In this document: positions 10,090 through 19,960 of the stretch, in pieces
Numbering within the stretch: the first letter of the stretch is position 1
Layout: each line of letters begins with the position of its first letter
DNA from: Symbiodinium natans
Lineage: Eukaryota > Sar > Dinophyceae > Suessiales > Symbiodiniaceae
DNA length: 64,000 nt
Direction of reading: 5' to 3'
NCBI GenBank assembly: GCA_905221605.1
Contig: CAJNDS010002413.1
Location: 1 to 64,000 of the forward strand
Translations under genes and position numbers: made by a program
The notes under the pieces: generated by a model
The model's input: only the letters and a program-made list of their open reading frames with translations
Told to the model about the DNA's origin: nothing
The model's database searches: none

Positions 10090-10210
10090 TAATAGGGGAT
10101 AGGATTAGGGGGACCCTTGGGGATATAGACCCTCTCAATAGGGTCCCTCTTTAAGAGAGCCAGAAGAGGGTTCAGAAGGGCTCCCTTTTAAGGGTCCCCT
10201 TTATCCTACC
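10090..10210. mobile_element. MITE-like element, family H
   Basis: Palindromic segments (GGGGACCC/GGGTCCC type) surround GGTCCCTCTTTAAGAGAG. The motif GGGGTCCCTCTTTAAACC recurs in a similar setting at 21860-21960. No ORF. Confidence 0.4.
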
Positions 10211-10749
10211 TAGGAATTAAAAGATTCTGTGTGGCGTTCTAAGGAACATATAAAACAAAAGGGCAAGACAGACGACAAATTCTGTCCAAACCTACCCCTG
10301 CGTAGGGCTTAGGCTTTACGGCTCAGGCCACGACGTTCCAAAACCCACATGGGCTGCCCATAACCTAACCCTGAACCCTAACCCTAAACCCGAAACCCAA
10401 AAAAACCACCCGACTTCAAGGCATCTAGGCCTTCTTTCCCTAAACCCTAAACCTTAAACCCTAAACCCTAAACCCTAAACCCTACACCCTAAACCCTAAA
10501 CCCTAAACCCTAAACCTAAGCCCTAAACCCGATTATGAAACCTAAACCCTATGCCCTAGACCCCATTGAATGCTAAACAGGCCTGGGCAATTAGGGGAAG
10601 CCGGCTTGACCTGCGAGTTCTTCCCAGAACATCGAACCATAAAGACCCTAAAAACCTTAGCAACCATCCCCCAAACCCCAACCCCCAACCCCCAACCCCC
10701 AACCCTAAACCCTTAAACCCTGAACCCTAAACCCTAAACCCCAAGGCAC

Positions 10750-10841
10750 CCTGCAAGTCGTGCGCCAAGCCGCGCATTCGCTGGCGGAGTTGCACTTGGC
10801 GCAATCCGCGGCGCAGGGAGTGCAGGTACGATTCGAGGCAC
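10750..10841 (-). CDS. Cys-rich furin-like exon
   Basis: After a CCTGCAG acceptor the minus strand reads GASNRTCTPCAADCAKCNSA, then SECAAWRTTC. The C-x2-C-x3-C-x2-C series is typical of furin-like repeats. The acceptor context (CCTGCAG|GTGCC) is nearly identical to that of the exon at 11063-11160. Joining that exon's phase-1 end to this phase-1 start keeps the frame. The downstream side reaches a telomeric tract after GTGCCTTGGG. Confidence 0.6.
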
Positions 10842-11062
10842 CTGCAGGACCAGTTAGGGTTTAGGGCCCTACGTCCAGTGGTAATTGCAGGTAAGTGCTA
10901 ACTCCGAATTAAGACCCCCTACCCTCGAATACTTAAAGTTCCACCCTATGAAACGTTGTGGTAAATTGAAACCCAAAACCCTAAACCCTAGACCCAAAAC
11001 CCTGAACCCCAAACCCTGAACCCTAAAAACCTAAACCCTAAACCCTAAACCCTAAACCCTAC

Positions 11063-11160
11063 CGGCGCCTGTACCCTCCGGGTAGAAGCCCATGGGACAG
11101 ATCTCTTCGCAGGTCCAAACCAGCGGGTTCAGATACTTCGAGTTCGTACACTGAAGGCAC
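11063..11160 (-). CDS. Cys-rich furin-like exon (best member)
   Basis: The minus strand reads CLQCTNSKYL, then TCEEICPMGFYPEGTG. The C-x2-C pair, the C-x3-CP pair and the G-F-Y-x-x-G loop are hallmark features of furin-like or GCC2/GCC3 repeats in extracellular or surface proteins. The acceptor is CCTGCAG; the donor GTAGGG is the first base of the exon-adjacent telomeric tract. It is the rightmost exon of the minus-strand series recognised here, so the 5' part of the gene should lie at higher coordinates or is missing. Confidence 0.65.
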
Positions 11161-11654
11161 CTGCAGGTCCAGGGTTTAGGGTTTAGGGTTTAGGGTTTAG
11201 GGTTTAGGGTTTAGGGTTTAGGGTTTCGGGATCAGAGTTTAGGGTGCAATTAGGGCTTTGCCGCCAAGCGGCTCGCCAATACTGCTGCATTTAACACCTC
11301 AGCTGTTCCAAAGGCCCAAGGCCCTCTAGCCTGCTGGCCTTCAACCAGCAGTTCCAAATTCCTGACACTGGAAAATCGCGGTTCAATGCAAACCAGAACC
11401 CTAAAGGTTTAGGGTTTAGGGGTTTGGGGTTTACGGTTTAGGGTTTAAGGTTTACAGATTAGGGCTTCGTGCTTCCCCAAAGCCCTAGAGACCCGAGACC
11501 CTCATACCAACCACAAGCCGAAACGCAGTCTGTCGGGCACGCAGGGTCGTCCCCGAGCCTCTCAGAGTGCGAGGTTTGGGCGTTTTTAGGGTTTAGGGTT
11601 GAGGGTTTAGGGTGCAAGTGGTTGGAGGGTTGAAAGAGTGAAGACTCTCGGCAG

Positions 11655-11745
11655 CCCAGTGACCACATGATGACAAGGGTACCCATGAGGGAACCTTGAA
11701 ACCCAACAAAAAGGGCGAAAGGGTACCACTGGGCCACCAAGGACT
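11655..11745. mobile_element. MITE-like element, family D (complete)
   Basis: Arms GCAGCCCAGTGACC and ACCACTGGGCCACC are inverted. The interior carries ACAAGGGTACC, GGGAACCTTGAAACCC and AAAGGGCGAAAGGGTACC. It serves as the uninterrupted reference for the copy at 6275-6400. Confidence 0.6.
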
Positions 11746-12204
11746 TCGGGGTCTTCGAGTTTAGGCTTTAGGGTTTGGGCTTTTAACCCCTACACCCTAA
11801 ACCCCAAACCCTAAACCCTAAACCCTAAAGGGGGGGGGGGGGGGAGGGGGCTGAGGTGCTGAACCGTATAAGCCGCCCTTCAGGGTTGTAGGGCGTTGGA
11901 GATGACTTCATTCGAGGGCTTCAAGTGGGGGGGGCCGTATTTTATCTACATGTGCGTGCCTACTACTTGCTTGAAAGGTTTAGGGTTTAGGGTTTAGGGT
12001 TTAGGGTTTAGGGTTTAGGGTTTAGGGTTTAGGGTTTCGGGTTTAGGGCGTGTAGGCGGTTCAGGGTTTAGGGGGAGATGCTACTGAGCAGCTGGGGATT
12101 TAGGGGCGGAAGGCCCCTAGAAACCATAAAGCCCCCAAGGCCTAAACTAGGCTTGACATCTTCGGGTAGTTTCGTGGTCTCTTCGTATGGGCCCTTAAAG
12201 AACC

Positions 12205-12365
12205 CCCCCCCGATATACCCCTTATCTACCCCATAAAGCCCGCGGGCCCTTACTTCAGAGCCCTTTACAGGAGGTAAGGGACCACACTAAGGGACCTTTA
12301 GAGTTTAGGGTGTAGGGTTGTAGGGTTTAGGGTTTAGGGTAACTACCCTTAGATTACAGGGTGCT
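12205..12365. mobile_element. MITE-like element, family E, interrupted by telomeric units
   Basis: GATATACCCCTTATCTACCC, GGGCCCTTACTTCAGAG and GTAAGGGACCACACTAAGGG match 6035-6150 in order, and AACTACCCTTAGA matches the right end near 6236. Between them lie about 45 bp of TTTAGGG-type sequence in place of the internal part seen at 6.1 kb. Confidence 0.6.
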
Positions 12366-12556
12366 GCTGGAACCCTCGCGTTGACCTGTGTTGAGAGTTG
12401 CGGAAGCCCACAACCGGAGTTGGGATTTATGTAGATTCCAGCTGTCTTGGGTTTAAGGTTTGGGGTTTAGGGTGTAGGCTTTAGCTGCAAATTAAACTGC
12501 AGCAGAGGGCTAAACCATCCCAGCACGGCCGGTTGGAAGCATAATCAACGTCAACA

Positions 12557-12913
12557 TCATGGAATGGGTCGATAACTTGCTCTTTCTGCGAACAACCAGG
12601 TCATGCAAGAAAACAATGCCCCGATATTGATCATCAGTTTCGTATCACAGTCACTTAGCATTGATGCACAAGTTTGACATTGCAGTAGTTGAGGTACGCA
12701 AGTGAGCATCATTTCAAATTGACGATACATTAAGCGAGACAAATGAAAATGTTCCTCAAAAAGGAAATTGTTAAATGATATTGGCGTAATACAATATCGT
12801 TCAACATGTAACACGCAATTGATTTGATTTTTCCATATCCGCATCAAATAATGAGTCGCCATCCGGAACAAAGAAACTTGGCGCGACAAACAATTTGACG
12901 AGGAAAAGGACAC
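12557..12913 (-). CDS. Hypothetical ORF in AT-richer island, 118 codons
   Basis: An island of about 420 bp that is visibly richer in A+T than its neighbours, free of telomeric units, and bounded by CCCTAAA runs on the right. The minus-strand frame starts at an ATG and has six Cys in its distal half (for example CVPQLLQCQTCASMLSDC). I do not recognise it. It may be a captured fragment. Confidence 0.3.
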   Translation of the reverse strand: MSFSSSNCLSRQVSLFRMATHYLMRIWKNQINCVLHVERYCITPISFNNFLFEEHFHLSRLMYRQFEMMLTCVPQLLQCQTCASMLSDCDTKLMINIGALFSCMTWLFAERASYRPIP

Positions 12914-13014
12914 CTAAACCCTAAACCCTCAACCCTAAACCCTAAACCCTAAACCCTAAACCGTAAACCCTAAACCCTAAACCCTAAACCCTAAACCCTT
13001 AACCCTAAACCGGC

Positions 13015-13080
13015 CTCCGGCCGTCCGCGAATACGAAAGAGTCCGCGCGGCCTACGGGAGCCGTGGGGTCTGGAGAAGCT
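13015..13080 (+). CDS. Possible exon fragment
   Basis: A GC-rich island between telomeric tract and family B element, open on the plus strand as VREYERVRAAYGSRGVW. Only composition supports it. Confidence 0.2.
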
Positions 13081-13081
13081 T

Positions 13082-13148
13082 TGCTTGGAGGTTCATGGCA
13101 CTTACAACCCAATTACAACTGTACTTGGCACCCACTTGTAAGCCCCTA
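13082..13148. mobile_element. MITE-like element, family B (partial)
   Basis: Begins TTGCTTGGAGGTTCATGGCA and contains AACCCAATTACAAC, as in 4463-4560 and 232-368. The right arm is missing, and telomeric sequence follows. Confidence 0.5.
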
Positions 13149-13307
13149 AACCCTAAAGCCCCTTGCTGGAACCCTCATTGTACCTGAGCTCATTGACCCT
13201 AAATTTCTATGCCCCCAGCAAATCCGAAACCTGCGCCCTAAACACCTAAGCAGGGTTAAGGGTTTATGGATTGGTTTTCAAACCCCACCTAAACCTTCTA
13301 GACTTGG

Positions 13308-13402
13308 GATGTTCCCCCCTTATACTAGCAGTCCTTAATAGGGACTATCATACGGGGTACTATAATCCCCATTGAGGACTGTTAGTATATGGGGCAACAT
13401 CC
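13308..13402. mobile_element. MITE-like element, family F
   Basis: TATACTAGCAGTCC at the left is mirrored by GGACTGTTAGTATA at the right around GGGACTATCATACGGGGTAC. Outer GGGATGTTCCCC and GGGGCAACATCCC are also inverted. It is a clear hairpin-capable element of about 95 bp. Confidence 0.65.
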
Positions 13403-13849
13403 CAACTCCAAACCTTACATCCGTACCCCAAAGCCCTGAACCTCAACCCCTAAACCCTAAACCCTAAACTCGAAACCCCAAATCCGAATCCTTGAGCCCC
13501 AAGGCTACACAACCAAACCCTCCCCAACCCCGAGACCACAGGTGCAGATTTACTTGCGGAACCCTAGGAAAGAAAAATCAAAACATGAACCCCAAAAAGG
13601 CAGCTACAGCTCTGATCAGATTTGTTTCGGGTTGAGTAGGGCTTAGGCTTCCCCTAAACCCCCCAAACCAGAATTAAGCTTTACGTGAGGAACGCCCTAA
13701 ATCAAGAAAGAACCAACAATGGAGTTGCACATAACCCTAAACCCTAAACCCAAAACCCTAAAAACGGTTAGGGCCTAGGTTCCCAACCCCCAAACCCCCC
13801 CAACCCCCCCCAATCCCTCAACCCTAAACCCTAACCCCTAAACCCTAAA

Positions 13850-14410
13850 CTCAGGGCCTGGCGCTTAAGCCCTTCACCTCGCAGGTCGCTCGCCTGCGCG
13901 TTTTCACAACCTGACCTTTGCAGGGGGGGTGTGCCTCCACCAAGGGCCCCGGCTTAGGGGGTCCTGGGACGAGGAAGGCTTCAGGCTGGCCCAGGCGCTG
14001 TCCCCCCCTCGGCAGCCTTCCTGGTCCTGGCCTGCCTGCCCCCCCCGACCCCCCTTGGCCCTCAAAGGCCGCCCTGGCCCTTACCTTACCTTGGCTGAAC
14101 CTCCCTGCTTGGGAGCTCCTTGACCCCCATTCCTTTGACTCAGGACCCAACCCCAAACACCATGAAACTGAATAAGTTTTCAGAAGTGGACTGTTGCCTT
14201 GAGTTTAGGCCTAAACCCTCAAGGCCTCGGACGGCGTGGGGGCGGGGGGGGAGACAAGCGTTAGATGGCCCTCCACAATGGGGCCAAAGCTGCTCTTCGC
14301 ACCTCGCGAAGCTTTCGAGCTTGTGCCGAAACCTAACCTCCACAGCACCTACGCCCTATCACAGCAAACCCTAAACCCCAAACCCCAAACCCCAAACCCC
14401 AAACCCTAAA
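13850..14410. repeat. Dispersed long repeat, copy 1
   Basis: A segment of about 550 bp shared with 54585-55165. It starts with GC-rich, C-run-rich DNA and continues with ATGAAACTGAATAAGTTTTC and GTGGACTGTTGCCTTGAGTT. It then has GCCTCGGACGGCGTGGGG, AGCTGCTCTTCGCACCTC and GAAGCTTTCGAGCTTG, and ends CTACGCCCTATCACAGCAAA next to CCCTAAA units. Pro/Gly-rich frames inside overlap on both strands, so I do not call a gene. Confidence 0.75.
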
Positions 14411-14799
14411 CCCTAAACCCTAAACCCCCCAAACCCCGCAAACCCGCAAGCAAGGGCCTCGCCCAACCACGCGGCCACCGGCCCTTGCTCCGCGGCCAAG
14501 CTCTGCCGTCCAGGCCTCGGGTTTAGGGTTTAGGGTCTAGGGTTTAGGGTTCAGGGTTTAGGGTTATTTAGGGATTAGGGTTTAGGGCTAGGGTTTAGGG
14601 TTAGTAGGGTTTAGTAGGGTTAGTAGGGTTTAGGGCTTCGTATTTGCTTGGCTGTACATGAGTAGATAGTAGGGTGGGTTTTTGTTGCATTCCCCCCGGT
14701 TTTAGGGTCAAGGGGCGTTGTGTTTCTTGGGGGTTTAGGCCTGGGGCGTTTAGGGCTTCCGTTTTTGTTCCTTTGTCAGGTTTAGGGGGATAAACCCAT

Positions 14800-14990
14800 T
14801 ATTTCGTACTTATATCCCACTTAAGTGCCCTAATGTGGCTTATAATTGGGTAATAAGACTCGCTATGATTGGGTTATTTAAGTACCATGAACCTCCAAGC
14901 AGGGAATGTCGGGAATGAGTGCACCTATATAGTCCCTTAAAGGGTATGTATAGGGACCCTGATTCCCTCATTCCCTACTAAGAACCAGGG
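14800..14990. mobile_element. Family B element (inverted) joined to family C element
   Basis: 14800-14905 is family B in reverse (AAGTGCCCTAATGTGG ... TACCATGAACCTCCAAGCAG). It is followed at once by a family C-like inverted repeat (GGGAATGTCGGGAATGAG ... CTGATTCCCTCATTCCCTAC, 14905-14990). Confidence 0.55.
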
Positions 14991-15329
14991 GGGGTCATAA
15001 AGGGTTTAGGGCTTAGGGGTTTAGGTAGGGTCTAGGGTTTAGGGTCTATGGTGCAGGGTTTAGGGTTTTTTGGGATGTGGGACTTAGGTCTTCGGCTTGA
15101 AACACAGTCGGTGGCAGCCGCGCAGCTCGATTGGAGCCGCCCTTGTTCCCGAGAGACCGTCCGGTCGTAGACCTGGCTTTCACAACCCTAAACAGGGTTT
15201 AGGGTTTAGGGTTTGGGGTTTGGGGTTTAGGGTTTCCCTAAACCCTAAACCTTCAACCCTGAACCCTAAACCCTGAACCCTAAACCCTAAACTCTCAACC
15301 CTGAACCTCAAACATCAACCCTTAACTCT

Positions 15330-15415
15330 CAGTAAGCCCCTTAAGTGCGTGAGCGCGGTTATGACTGGGTCATAAGAACAGTTCTCATTGGGAAATTCAG
15401 TACCATGCACCTCGT
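15330..15415. mobile_element. MITE-like element, family B (diverged, inverted)
   Basis: Contains CCCCTTAAGTGCG, GACTGGGTCATAAGAAC and CAGTACCATGCACCTC, in the same order as 14800-14905. Confidence 0.45.
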
Positions 15416-15869
15416 AGGGTTTAGGGTTTAGGGTTTAGGGTCTCGGGTCCGCGCCTTAGTGAGGATAGCGTGAGAAGGGCCAGGAGAACAGTTGCTGTCC
15501 GGGCCTTGGGAGACATGGTCGAGGCGAGAATGAGGGGTAAAGGGACCATTGGCTCAACTAGAACTCGCTTGGTTTCCCCAAAAGGGTTTGGAGTTTGGGG
15601 TTTGGGGTTTGGGGTTTAGGGTTTAGGGCTGAGGTTTAGAGTTTTGGATCAGTATCATTGCCTTTAGGGGTTTAAGGTTTGGGGCTCAGGGAATTGGAGT
15701 TTCTGACTTGAGGGGTTTTAGGGTTTAGGGGGTTTACGTTTAGGACCCAAAAAACACAAAGACAAGTGACATCTGTAAAACAATCCCTGAAGGCTTGGGA
15801 CGCAAACAGGAATCGATCTTGAGTGGCCGTCAACCACCCGAGTTCGGCCGCAAAAAAAGAAACCCAAAA

Positions 15870-16262
15870 GAGTAACCTAGGAATAACAAGGGTACCCTTT
15901 TTTGGTTTAAAGGGGCTTATAAGGGAACCCAAACCCCAAAAACAGAGAATAAGGGCAAAATAAATTGGAAGCACAGCGCCTACTTCGAAGCGCGGAAACC
16001 CTGCATGGGGGTGGTACCCTTGTTGGTTCCTATAAGAAGGATGATACTGTTTGGGGGTATAATAAGGGTACCCCTCTTTGGGGACATGCCCATATAACCG
16101 CAACCCCGAGACAGCTGAAACCCAGAAGTCCCTAAGCCACTAAGCCCTAAATGGGGGGGGGGGGGGGGGGGGGGTTCCGACATTTTTTGGGTGCCTTATT
16201 GGTGCCCTTATGATAAGGGAATCCTACTATTTGGGGTCTATATTCGGGGTCCCTTATTTTTC
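15870..16262. mobile_element. Cluster of three family D-like elements
   Basis: 15870-15960 has CCTAGGAATAACAAGGGTAC, TTAAAGGGGCTTATAAGGG and AGAGAATAAGGGC. 16005-16095 is an inverted repeat around GGTACCCTTGTTGGTTCC and AATAAGGGTACCCCTC. 16175-16262 has GGGTGCCTTATTGGTGCCC and GGGGTCCCTTATTT. Poly-G (16153-16174) separates the second and third. A Met-initiated frame on the minus strand spanning this cluster is not credible as a gene. Confidence 0.5.
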
Positions 16263-17192
16263 CGTAAACCCCCAAATGCCTAAAATGCCCTCAAGCACAA
16301 CTTTCGAGGAAGTTGCAAACAACGAAGCTGCGGTCGTTCTTTCCGCCTCGATGTCCACTTCTTTCTAGGGGCTGGGGGGCTTAGGGTTTAGGGTTTAGGG
16401 TTTAGGGCCAATGTATGGAAGCCCTCCCAGAGAATGTGTGGCGCACTGCATGCGGCAGCCATCGCTGGCCCGCCCCAAGTCAGCCTCCAGTATCTAGTCG
16501 CACCATCTTGGGCTTCACTTCCGTGGAATCCCGCCATGAAAAATCACAGGTGTGTATGGTCCCCTAAACCCTAAACCCTAAACCCTAAACCCTAAACCCT
16601 AAACCCTAAACCCTAAACCCTAAACCCTAAACCCCAAACCCTAATCCAAGCTCCTCCAAGCCCAGCTCCCATTCAACGATGCCCTCATCGGAGCTCAAAA
16701 GCTCTCCAACTTGAAAAATCACACTGGCACCCTCGCCCGGACTTCGAAGAAACGATACCTGACAAGACAAAGTCGGACGAAAAGAGAATGTGCTGAGGGG
16801 GGGGGGGGGGGTCGCAGCCCTGACGAAGTCACTCTTGCCCACAACTTGGCAAAGGAATGCACATGGAACGCAGGATTTTTGCCTCTCTGAAACTGCAGTC
16901 CGTGAGGACGATGAAGGCACCATCATGCATGGCGGCACCTTTATCGTTTCTGGCCACCACGTCTCACATGCGCTGCGGTTCTCAAAGTCCTGCCGTCAGC
17001 CCAGGAGCGAAGACTGTGCACATGTGCAGACATCGGGCTTGAGGTGGTCACCCAATCCGCTGTTAGGGTTTAGGGTTTAGGGTTTAAGGTTTAGGGTTTA
17101 GGGTTTAGGGTGTCCCGCGGTACAATGCCCACGAAGAACTTCGGCGTGTTAAAACCCTGACCAGCCACCATCCAAACCCATGCACACACAGC

Positions 17193-17434
17193 TCAAATTT
17201 TTTCCGGATTCAGCACGTCGAAAATGGCCCCGGCGTAGCGGTTGCCATGCAGCACACCCGTCGTCTGGTCGAAAGTCATGCAGTAGCTGTCCAGCAACTT
17301 GTACCGGCGTAACTTCGACGCCAAATCAGACAGGCCATAAAACTCCGCCTCTAAAAGGAGTTCGTCTCTCGCTTCCTGCGACGCCGGCAGCAAGCAACGA
17401 CGATTGTTTCGCAAGAACTCCAAGATGTATGCCC
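17193..17434 (-). CDS. KCTD/BTB (K+-channel tetramerisation type) exon, truncated
   Basis: The minus strand reads AYILEFLRNNRRCLLPAS, then ARDELLLEAEFYGLSDLA. This matches the end of the T1/KCTD-type BTB fold, where I-L-x-F-L-R, L-P and L-L-x-E-A-E-F-Y-G/L are the family signature. These proteins act in oligomerisation, often as cullin adaptors. Only the distal half of the domain is present. The 5' side begins at a TTGAG acceptor (phase 1) exactly where telomeric-type sequence starts, and the frame ends at a stop after FDVLNPEKI. Earlier exons are not found, so it is an internal or last exon of a minus-strand gene, or a relic. Confidence 0.6.
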
Positions 17435-18060
17435 CTCAACCCTAAACTGCAAACCACACACCCTGCAAAGGCCTAACCACTAACCCGAAACCCCAAACCC
17501 CAATCCCCTCAAAGCCTTCCCGCTGCCAAGGGCCCGGGCCATACGTGTAGAACCTTTGCGGAAAGCAAGGGCTTAGGATTCAGGGATCAGGGGATTTTGC
17601 TATTTAAACCCCAAACCCCAAACCCTAAAGCCTAAACCCTAAACCCTAAACCCTTGTTCTGAGTGCCAGGTCATAGAACTTGGCTTAGGGTCAGGTATTA
17701 GGATTAGGGATCTAGAGGGTTATTTCATCAGGATCGGGTCCAGGGTTTATTTAGGGTTTAATTAGGGTTTATACGGTTCAGGTTTTTGGGTCTATTTGGA
17801 CTCCTGCTCGCTTAAACACGACATTTTGGGTCGATTTGGGCTTCGGGGCTGGGCTGAAGTCGTGGGGAGGTTCGTCTGCGGCCTCGAAAGTGTCTCAGGT
17901 TTGGGTTTTGAAGATAGGAATTGGGAAAACGCTTAGATTAGATCCAAGCGCGACATGTGCAGGAAGTGAAGCATGCGCAAGGTCACACATGGACACAGAT
18001 CGACAGAAGAAGACTGGGCTTGAAGACCTGCACTTCCATCTTGGCCGGTCCAGCTTGCCC

Positions 18061-18360
18061 GGGATCAACGGCATCGACGGCAAGGTTGAGCTCGTGATAG
18101 GTTCCCCTAAGGGTCCATGTACCTTATTATTATGGTACTTGAAGGCCCAAGTACTCCCTATTTAGGTACATGGACCCTTAAACCCTAAACCCTAAACCCT
18201 AAACCCTATAGGATTCTGTGCGTCCCAAGTTCTTTGGGCCAGATCAGAGAACAAGGCGACAGAAGGCAGGTGACCTGTTTCCGGAGAGCTTGGTGAGAGC
18301 AGCTTTGTTCCGGAGTAGGGCTTAGGGTTTAGGGTTTAGGGTTTTCAGCTTGTCACAGAT
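18061..18360. repeat. Diverged satellite copies broken by insertions
   Basis: The unit of the 181-bp satellite is recognisable (GTTGAGCTCGTGATAG ... ATTCTGTGCGTCCC; CAGGTGACCTGTTTCCGGAG). It is split at 18101-18206 by an element with telomeric units, and again at about 18316-18350 by TTTAGGG units after AGCAGCTTTGTTCCGG. The intact counterpart of that second junction is at 19946-19970. Confidence 0.7.
18101..18206. mobile_element. MITE-like element, family A, with telomeric tail
   Basis: Inverted ends CTAAGGGTCCATGTACC and GGTACATGGACCCTTA flank ACTTGAAGGCCCAAGTACTC. CCCTAAA units follow immediately, and the composite sits inside a satellite unit. Other copies at 54476-54556 and 59402-59494 also end against CCCTAA units. 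Confidence 0.7.
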
Positions 18361-18564
18361 TCTGTCTGTCCCATGTTCTGCGCCAAGCACAGAGAACAAG
18401 CCGACAACATCGCCGATTTGTTTCCACAGAACCTGGAGCACGGAGAAGGTACAGAACTCACAATGCCGGCACAAAACTGTCAATGTCGCGTAGGCCTGGA
18501 AGGACAAACACACAGACATGGCAAGGGACAGCAGCCTGTTGTCGTGATCTACGGGACCTCAGAT

Positions 18565-19960
18565 ATCTATGAAAAGGTTGAGCTCGTCATAGATTCTGTA
18601 TGTCCCATGTTCTTTGCCAAGATCAGAGAACAAGCCGACAGCACAACGGCAGGTGACCCGTTTCCGCAGAGCTTGGAGCACGGAAAGTGCAGAGCTCAGA
18701 GAAAGCGAAGAGACAGGTGTTGTCGTGGTCTACGGGACCTCAGATATCTATGGCGAGGTTGAGCTCGTCATAGATTCTGTATGTCCCACGTTCTTTGCCA
18801 AACTCAAAGAACAAGCCGCCGGCACAACGGCAGGTGACCTGTTTCCGCAGAGCTTGGAGCACGGAAAGTGCAGAACTCAGAGTGCGCGAAGAGACAGGTG
18901 TTGTCGTGGTCTACGGGACCTCAGATATCTATGGCAAGGTTGAGCTCGTCATAGATTCTGTATGTCCCACGTTCTTTGCCAAGCTCAGAGAACAAGCCGA
19001 CAGCACAACGGCAGGTGACCTGTTTCCGCAGAGCTTGGAGCACGGAAAGTGCAGAAATCAGAGTGCGCGAAGAGACAGGTGTTGTCGTGGTCTACGGGAC
19101 CTCAGATATCTATGGCAAGGTTGAGCTCGTCATAGATTCTGTATGTCCCACGTTCTTTGCCAAACTCAGAGAACAAGCCGCCGGCACAACGGCAGGTGAC
19201 CTGTTTCCGCAGAGCTTGGAGCACGGAAAGTGCAGAACTCAGAGTGCGCGAAGAGACAGGTGTTGTCGTGGTCTACGGGACCTCAGATATCTATGGCAAG
19301 GTTGAGCTCGTCATAGATTCTGTATGTCCCACGTTCTTTGCCAAGCTCAGAGAACAAGCCGACAGCACAACGGCAGGTGACCTGTTTCCGCAGAGCTTGG
19401 AGCACGGAAAGTGCAGAAATCAGAGTGCGCGAAGAGACAGGTGTTGTCGTGGTCTACGGGACCTCAGATATCTATGGCAAGGTTGAGCTCGTCATAGATT
19501 CTGTATGTCCCACGTTCTTTGCCAAGCTCAGAGAGCAAGCCGACAGCACAACGGCAGGTGACCTGTTTCCGCAGAGCTTGGAGCACGGAAAGTGCAGAAA
19601 TCAGAGTGCGCGAAGAGACAGATGTTGTCGTGGTCTACGGGACCTCGAATATCTATGAAAAGGTTGAGCTCGTCATAGATTCTGTATGTCCCATGTTCTT
19701 TGCCAAACTCAGAGAACAAGCCGACAGCACAACGGCAGGTGACCCGTTTCCGCAGAGCTTGGAGCACGGAAAGTGCAGAAATCAGAGTGCGCGAAGAGAC
19801 AGATGTTGTCGTGGTCTACGGGACCTCGAATATCTATGGCAAGGTTGAGCTCGTCATAGATTCTGTATGTCCCACGTTCTTTGCCAAGCTCAGAGAACAA
19901 GCCGACGGCACAGCGGCAGGTGACCTGTTTCCGCAGAGCTCGGGGACAGCAGCTTTGTTC
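18565..19960. repeat. 181-bp satellite array
   Basis: The anchor GAGCTC recurs at 18580, 18761, 18942, 19123, 19304, 19485, 19666 and 19847, an exact 181-bp period with over 90% similarity by eye. Two subtypes alternate over the first units (GCCGCCGGCACAAC with AGAACTCAG, versus GCCGACAGCACAAC with AGAAATCAG), implying a 362-bp dimer duplication. Because 181 is not divisible by 3, each copy yields an overlapping frame of about 109 codons. These frames are products of the repeat and are not annotated as genes. Confidence 0.95.

Noticed and set aside
13851-14374. Pro/Gly-rich ORFs on both strands
   Set aside because: The segment is a dispersed repeat (second copy at 54585-55165) and the frames are not conserved between the copies.
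15672-16103. 143-codon minus-strand frame with hydrophobic segments
   Set aside because: It spans two or three family D inverted-repeat elements and telomeric units, so it is unlikely to be a gene.
18565-19960. CRISPR array
   Set aside because: The unit is 181 bp and nearly identical throughout, with no short repeat/unique spacer alternation; the host is eukaryotic.
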